From assembly GCA_041753075.1 (NCBI GenBank), contig JBGSVE010000097.1, positions 47,348-111,347 of the forward strand: a stretch of DNA of 64,000 nt, in the 5' to 3' direction. The position numbers were made by a program, and so were the translations under genes. Under the pieces are notes generated by a model that was not told the DNA's origin, made no database searches, and worked only from the letters and a program-made list of their open reading frames with translations. The first letter of the stretch is position 1; each line of letters opens with the position of its first letter. The DNA comes from UBA6163 sp041753075 (GTDB lineage Bacteria; Planctomycetota; Planctomycetia; Pirellulales; Pirellulaceae). Shown piece after piece: positions 59,621 to 64,000 of this stretch.

Positions 59621-60855
59621 ATGACTTTCGTACCCCAGAGTCGTAATAGTTCAATCGCGTGTTCGCTGGCCTCGACCATTTCATTGACACACGCAAATTC
59701 GAGCACTGAATGAATGTTGTGTTGGCCGCTGGATAGGTTCGGTGTTGGCAGACCTTTTTCGGTTAACTGCGATCCATCGGTGCCGCCGCGAACGATTGCT
59801 TTGGTACACGGACGGCCAAGATTCGCAAACGCCATCTCGGCAAGGTCAACCGCATCAGGGATGCTGCGCAAACCACCAGCAAGGTTGCGATATTGTCGTC
59901 GTCGCACGACATCAACGCGCAGTCCCGGCAGTTGCGTTACCGCGCCCTCAGCCGCTTCCATCACGATCGAAGCAAAGTCGTCGAGTTGTGCTTCGTCAAA
60001 TGAACGCAGGATCAGATCGACATCGCAGCGCCCCACGCCACCATGAATATCATGCACATGAATAAATCCTTCGCGACCCGATGTGGTCTCGGGCGTTTGA
60101 TTTAACCGTGGTAAAAACGTGACAAAAATTGCAGCGCCGCGGACGGAGTTAATCATTTGGCCCTGCGCGATCGCGGGATGGATATTGTGGCCAATGAATG
60201 TGACTCGCATCGCATCAGCCGAAAAGGTTTCGACATCAAGCATGCCAGCGCCACCACCGTCGATTGTGTAGGCAACATGGGCACCGAGTTTGAGTAAGTC
60301 GATGCGATCGGTACCGTGTCCGATTTCTTCATCACATGTGAATAACATACGCAGCGGGCCGTGTTGCAAATACGGATTCTCGATCAAGTGATTCGCTACT
60401 TCCATAATGATCGCGACACCCGCCTTGTCGTCACCACCAAGCAAAGTATTCCCATCGGTGGTGACTAATGTTTTGCCGACCAAGCCCACCAGCGATGGTG
60501 AATTGGAGTGCTTGATAACCATGCCGTTTGGCAAATAGATTTCGCCGCCCTGATAACACTCGACGACCTGTGGGCGGACGCCTTCGCCCGGTGCCTCGGG
60601 CGAAGTGTCAAGATGCGCGATCAAGGCGATCGTCGGACAAGTAACACCGCCAGTTCCCGGAATCGTGGCCCAGACCAAACCGTTTTCGTCCTGGTGTGCG
60701 TCGTCGGCTCCCATCGCCACCAGCTCCCCAAGTAAGATTCGACCGAGCTCCCATTGGCCCGACGTGCTGGGGTAAACGCGGGAAGCGGAATCGGCGGCGG
60801 TGCCGACTTGCACGTAACGCAAAAAACGGTCAAGTAAGCGAGATTGATTGATCAA
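59617..60855 (-). CDS. pepT: Peptidase T
   Basis: A 412-residue tripeptide aminopeptidase of the M20 family. The start TTG 60855 fits the family N-terminus (LLDRFLRYVQVGTAADSAS). Zinc and catalytic residues are in IALIAHLDTSPEAPG, LLGGDDKAGVA, CDEEIGHGTD and GRTDGSQL-like RGGTDGSQLTEKG; the last Zn His lies in LSSGQHNIHS. PepT removes the N-terminal residue of tripeptides in the cytoplasm. It diverges from the exonuclease gene. Confidence 0.93.
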   Translation of the reverse strand: MINQSRLLDRFLRYVQVGTAADSASRVYPSTSGQWELGRILLGELVAMGADDAHQDENGLVWATIPGTGGVTCPTIALIAHLDTSPEAPGEGVRPQVVECYQGGEIYLPNGMVIKHSNSPSLVGLVGKTLVTTDGNTLLGGDDKAGVAIIMEVANHLIENPYLQHGPLRMLFTCDEEIGHGTDRIDLLKLGAHVAYTIDGGGAGMLDVETFSADAMRVTFIGHNIHPAIAQGQMINSVRGAAIFVTFLPRLNQTPETTSGREGFIHVHDIHGGVGRCDVDLILRSFDEAQLDDFASIVMEAAEGAVTQLPGLRVDVVRRRQYRNLAGGLRSIPDAVDLAEMAFANLGRPCTKAIVRGGTDGSQLTEKGLPTPNLSSGQHNIHSVLEFACVNEMVEASEHAIELLRLWGTKVI

Positions 60856-60951
60856 AGTGTAAGATTGCTTTCGTTGAAATCATGTTCTTGAAGTTTGTCC
60901 ACGCTGGCCGCCGTTTACTTTTCGCCACTATAACCACCACGCGGGATCGCC

Positions 60952-61806
60952 ATGTCGTCGTCGCCTGTTGCGCACCTGATTTTTGACATCGAAACCGTCG
61001 CCGACGGCGAATTGATCTCAGCCGCAAAGTATCCTGACGCCGAGCTGTCGCCGATCGAGGCGATTGCGCGGTTCCAGGCAGAAATGATCGAACAAAGCGG
61101 CAAATCGTTTGTTCCTTATACCTTTCAGATTCCAACGGCGATTGTGATTGCGAAACTGGATCGCAACTACGAATTACTCGACATGGTTTCGCTGGACGAG
61201 CCCGAGTTTCGCCCGCATGTGCTGACAGAAAACTTCTGGCGCGGATGGGAATCGTACGGGCGGCCCCAGTGGATCACGTTCAATGGCCGTGGCTTCGATT
61301 TGCCGGTAATGGAATTGGCGGCGTTCCGATATGGGATTTCGGTGCCCAATTGGTTCAAAAACGACAGCAACTCGTACAGCCAACCACGCAATCGCTTCAA
61401 TGTCACGGCGCACTTTGATCTGCAGGAATTCATCACCAATTCAGGCGCGACGTGGTTTCGCGGTGGACTGGACCTGATGGCGCGAATGCTTGGCAAACCC
61501 GGCAAGATGGACGTCAAGGGCGAACAGGTGCAGGAAATGTTTAACGCCGGCAAGTTGGTCGAGATCAGCGACTACTGCCGCTGCGACGTGCTTGACACTT
61601 ATTTCGTATTTCTACGCACGATGGTGATGCTCGGACGGATCGACCGAAATCGCGAAGCCGAGATCGTCAACCAAACACACGACTGGTTGATCGAGCGCCG
61701 CGATGCCAATAAGGGCTACGCGGCCTATCTGGATTGCTGGAGCGAGTGGAATGATCCCTGGGCAAAAGACTACGGCGTTTCGCCGCGGTCATCGGCGCCA
61801 GAGTAA
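60952..61806 (+). CDS. PolB-like 3'-5' exonuclease domain protein
   Basis: A 284-residue single-domain exonuclease. DEDD motifs are FDIETVADG (Exo I, about 11-19), WITFNGRGFDLPVMELAAFRYG (Exo II) and CRCDVLDTYFVFLR (Exo III). It matches the family described as related to the exonuclease domain of DNA polymerase B. It has no polymerase domain. It could act in DNA repair. Its 3' end overlaps the convergent gene by 37 bases. Confidence 0.9.
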   Translation: MSSSPVAHLIFDIETVADGELISAAKYPDAELSPIEAIARFQAEMIEQSGKSFVPYTFQIPTAIVIAKLDRNYELLDMVSLDEPEFRPHVLTENFWRGWESYGRPQWITFNGRGFDLPVMELAAFRYGISVPNWFKNDSNSYSQPRNRFNVTAHFDLQEFITNSGATWFRGGLDLMARMLGKPGKMDVKGEQVQEMFNAGKLVEISDYCRCDVLDTYFVFLRTMVMLGRIDRNREAEIVNQTHDWLIERRDANKGYAAYLDCWSEWNDPWAKDYGVSPRSSAPE

Positions 61807-63761
61807 AGTCGATAGCCCTTCTGCGTATCGATTTCATCAACCACTTCGAGCCCGCCGAACGGGTCGAACATCAATAACAACCCAGGCTCGGTTTGGTTTT
61901 CGCCAACCGAAATCCCCAGCGGTTTCCCACCGTAGATATCCAGCACCACATTGTACGTATCGACATTCATGTCCGGTGCCTTTTTGACTTCGAGCGCGAT
62001 CGGATCCGGGATATCGATCGTACCTTTCTTGGCGACCATCGTGCCCTTCATGACGTCCGTGAACACAGGTACTGCTGCGCCGTAGGTGGGGTTCCACATG
62101 GTAACAACGGCTTTGGCTTTCTTCGGCTTACTTTGAAATTCAATCGGCGTCTGGCCCAGCGCAAAGACCTTCGTGGCACCGGGATCAACCGGTCCAACGT
62201 AGGAATCAAATGGGCTTGGCAACGAAACTGGCTGGCTCGGAGCGCTGAATTCGCTGAACAGTTCGGCTTTACGAACCTTCGTCTTGGCCGCCTGAGTCGC
62301 CAACGCATCGACGCGTTTGAATACCTCAGCAGACAACGAGCTGTTCTTGGGTTGCAACATCGCATTGCTGGGGAAGTTTGGATCTTCGACAACGATCCGC
62401 ACACGGTAAACGTACTTGCGTCCGGGTTGAGGGCAATTCTTGTCACGTCCGGTGAAATCACGGAAGTCGTAAAATCGAATCAATTTGTATTCGGGTTGTT
62501 CGACCTTCATGTTCATCATGCCGTAACCCATGTTCATGCCGCTCATCATGCCGGCCATCATCGGGTCCATCATCATCGACCCGGTACCGGCGCGGCGTGC
62601 GGCGCGAAACGGATCATCGCCATCGGCATCGGGAAGAATCGGACCGGTCGGCAATTCCTGCTTGGGCTGGAGCACCGTGCCTGCACCGACCAGCGGTTCA
62701 TCGCCAATGGGAATCTTTGGATGCGTCACCAAGTGCGTGTAGTGCTCGAGCAGAATCGGCGGAATCGGCGAGGTCAATTGGGGATCGCGATACTTCGCGG
62801 CGACAACTTCTTTGGCCATGCCTGACCAAGCTCTCAACAACAGTAATTCGAAGTGCCGGGTGTAGCCGCGTTTTGTCCAATCGGCATCAGTCAATTGGTC
62901 CACCGGCTTGTTGGTGACCTCAGCACGCCACATTTCGTAACCGAGATAATAAGGCAAGTCACGTTGCTGTGGGTTGTAGCCGTCGGCCCGCGACAGCGCT
63001 TCCTCGAAGGCGTCGAAGATCTGCTTTTGCGGCATCAATGCCACGCCAACGATGAAATGTGCCAGCTCGGGTTGAACGTCGCTGGTACCAGAACTGAGGG
63101 GCCGGAATCCTTGGTCATACTTGGCGTCGATGCGTCGAGTCGGTGTAACCGCCATCGAAGCTCCCATTGATGGATCCATGCCATACATGGATGGGTCTTC
63201 CATCTCCATTCCATAGCCGCCACCGTCACTGCCCATCATCATTTCCATCTGCTTCTTCATCTGCTCTTCCTTCCTGGAGAGCTTCTTGACTTTCTTCTCC
63301 ATTTTTTCGACCGGATCAGCAGGTTCAAGCAGCTTGAGCGCGTAGTCCGAATAGGTCTTCGTCGCCAGCGAACAGATTACGCCTTGAACTTGAACATCAA
63401 TGGGCGCGGGAATCTTCGGATCGCTGCGTTTAACATTGAGGTTCGAAGTATGAACTTCCCAGGGCACGCTCAAACTGTATTCGTTTGGGTCGACCGGCTT
63501 AATCGCTTCCTTGGTGCGCCCGATGATGTCGGGAGCCTCGACGCGCGGCGCCGCAATCGTTGCCCAGTGGTCGTCGTCGATCGAACTCTTCACTTGGTTC
63601 GCCTCGGATTCCATCTTCGCTGGCTGATGCAGCTTCATGATGTCAGGCTTCTGGACGCCTTGATAAATCAGAAACAGCGACAGTGTCATCAGCCCCGCGA
63701 AAATGAACTTCTCGAAGTGCCGAAACAGAAAATCTTTAATGGCATCGGAATTCATTTTCAA
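61770..63761 (-). CDS. Membrane-anchored methionine-rich hypothetical protein
   Basis: A 663-residue protein starting at ATG 63761 (ATG 63755 also possible). A single membrane helix (about 19-37, IFAGLMTLSLFLIYQG) follows a short basic N-terminus. Two stretches rich in Met, Gly and Asp occur at about 168-203 (QMEMMMGSDGGGYGMEMED) and 395-418 (MMMDPMMAGMMSGMNMGYG). A beta-rich region (about 430-660) ends in YGGKPLGISVGENQTEPGLLLMFDP. It overlaps the exonuclease gene by 37 bases at its 3' end. The upstream gene, only partly in the window, ends 66 bases before it. No enzyme motif was found. I recall relatives beside PilM-type genes in other planctomycetes, which is unproven here. Confidence 0.8.
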   Translation of the reverse strand: MKMNSDAIKDFLFRHFEKFIFAGLMTLSLFLIYQGVQKPDIMKLHQPAKMESEANQVKSSIDDDHWATIAAPRVEAPDIIGRTKEAIKPVDPNEYSLSVPWEVHTSNLNVKRSDPKIPAPIDVQVQGVICSLATKTYSDYALKLLEPADPVEKMEKKVKKLSRKEEQMKKQMEMMMGSDGGGYGMEMEDPSMYGMDPSMGASMAVTPTRRIDAKYDQGFRPLSSGTSDVQPELAHFIVGVALMPQKQIFDAFEEALSRADGYNPQQRDLPYYLGYEMWRAEVTNKPVDQLTDADWTKRGYTRHFELLLLRAWSGMAKEVVAAKYRDPQLTSPIPPILLEHYTHLVTHPKIPIGDEPLVGAGTVLQPKQELPTGPILPDADGDDPFRAARRAGTGSMMMDPMMAGMMSGMNMGYGMMNMKVEQPEYKLIRFYDFRDFTGRDKNCPQPGRKYVYRVRIVVEDPNFPSNAMLQPKNSSLSAEVFKRVDALATQAAKTKVRKAELFSEFSAPSQPVSLPSPFDSYVGPVDPGATKVFALGQTPIEFQSKPKKAKAVVTMWNPTYGAAVPVFTDVMKGTMVAKKGTIDIPDPIALEVKKAPDMNVDTYNVVLDIYGGKPLGISVGENQTEPGLLLMFDPFGGLEVVDEIDTQKGYRLYSGADDRGETP

Positions 63762-63827
63762 ATCCTACGAAAAGCAGGTGCGAGGGCAGTCGGCGCAACA
63801 ATCAATCTTAATCTTACCAGTTTCCGC

Positions 63828-64000
63828 TTAACAAACCAATGTTTTATTCTCGCCCGTCGAGCGTCGTTGGTTCCACCAAGCGCCCTCGCCGGCACCGACC
63901 GGAGCGGTCGCGTCCGGCGGCGCCACCGGAGCCGATTCCGGTGGAGGTGCGGCAGCATCGGCTGGCACAGCAGCATCGGCTGGCACAGCAGCATCGGCTG
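63828..64000 (-). CDS. C-terminal end of an upstream gene with Ala/Pro-rich tail
   Basis: Reading from the window edge, the last 57 residues are PADAAVPADAAVPADAAAPP then PESAPVAPPDATAPVGAGEG and AWWNQRRSTGENKTLVC before a TAA at 63828-63830. The repeated PADAAV unit looks like a disordered extracellular or linker tail. The main body of the protein is outside the window, so nothing more can be said about its function. The gene is in the same direction as the methionine-rich protein and may be in its operon. Confidence 0.65.
   Translation of the reverse strand, partial: ADAAVPADAAVPADAAAPPPESAPVAPPDATAPVGAGEGAWWNQRRSTGENKTLVC
63952..64000. repeat. 18-base tandem repeat in coding sequence
   Basis: GCAGCATCGGCTGGCACA is repeated twice exactly (63952-63969, 63970-63987) and a third partial copy runs to the window edge. 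On the minus strand it codes for repeated PADAAV hexapeptides, so copy number may vary without breaking the frame. Confidence 0.85.

Noticed and set aside
61893..62825. 310-residue open frame opposite the methionine-rich protein gene
   Set aside because: His-rich only because it is antisense to Met codons (CAT); no ribosome site or motif.
63952..64000. CRISPR-like array from the 18-base repeat at the window edge
   Set aside because: The copies are directly adjacent with no spacers and encode an in-frame hexapeptide repeat.

Overview
The window looks like chromosomal DNA of a planctomycete of the Rhodopirellula/Pirellulaceae type. This rests on the gene content: a secreted protein with an N-terminal LEPR-like motif plus GEVED and dockerin domains, a DUF1080 hydrolase, a secreted sulfatase, a ThuA-domain protein, PQQ-repeat proteins, large membrane-anchored Ser/Thr kinases, Uma2 proteins, a PEP-CTERM relic, a DUF1598-like protein, LpxK (so a lipid A outer membrane) and dispersed palindromic intergenic repeats. 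The assignment is an inference; there is no rRNA in the window. No tRNA, CRISPR array, transposase or prophage was found.

Layout. 1-4.0 kb (minus): an ABC-2 type permease and two CNNM/CorC-type membrane proteins joined by GTGA overlaps. 4.2-5.0 kb: an orphan Flp-type pilin and a small two-helix membrane protein. 5.0-8.2 kb (minus): dprA and a DinG-type helicase. 8.4-13.0 kb (minus): a secreted glycine-rich protein and a Ser/Thr kinase whose outside part is a parallel beta-helix. 13.2-20.5 kb (plus): gyrB, a large AsmA/TamB-like protein and a ThuA protein. 21.0-26.8 kb (plus): a five-gene operon for a Tat-exported molybdenum aldehyde oxidoreductase (PaoABC-like) with its XdhC/PaoD and MocA maturation factors; two palindromic repeats sit inside this operon. 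26.7-27.7 kb: two decayed genes. 27.8-31.3 kb: a second large kinase and a frameshifted rhodanese. 31.4-37.8 kb (minus): two SPFH proteins, an NtrC-type regulator and a PQQ-repeat membrane protein in one operon. 38-49 kb: DUF1080 hydrolase, DevC-type permease, sulfatase, CitG-like protein, haloalkane-dehalogenase-like hydrolase, retropepsin-like protease, DUF1598-like protein, a methyltransferase with regulatory domain, and a Uma2 protein.

49.3-53.8 kb (minus) holds the most unusual gene: a 1506-residue secreted protein in which I read six consecutive domains that resemble Hcp, the type VI secretion tube protein, followed by GEVED and dockerin domains. Hcp normally assembles as a ring of six identical subunits, so six domains in one chain suggest a covalent ring or fibre on the cell surface. 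No other type VI genes are present. 54.1-55.2 kb: a very good sigma-54 promoter drives a coiled-coil lipoprotein and a DUF2383-type four-helix protein, probably an envelope stress unit. 55.5-64 kb: aquaporin, Uma2, ACT-domain regulator, NAD-type isocitrate dehydrogenase, lpxK, pepT, a PolB-like 3'-5' exonuclease and a methionine-rich membrane-anchored protein.

Start codons were reassessed gene by gene; where a Shine-Dalgarno match, signal peptide or family alignment favoured an internal start, that start is used and the reason is given.
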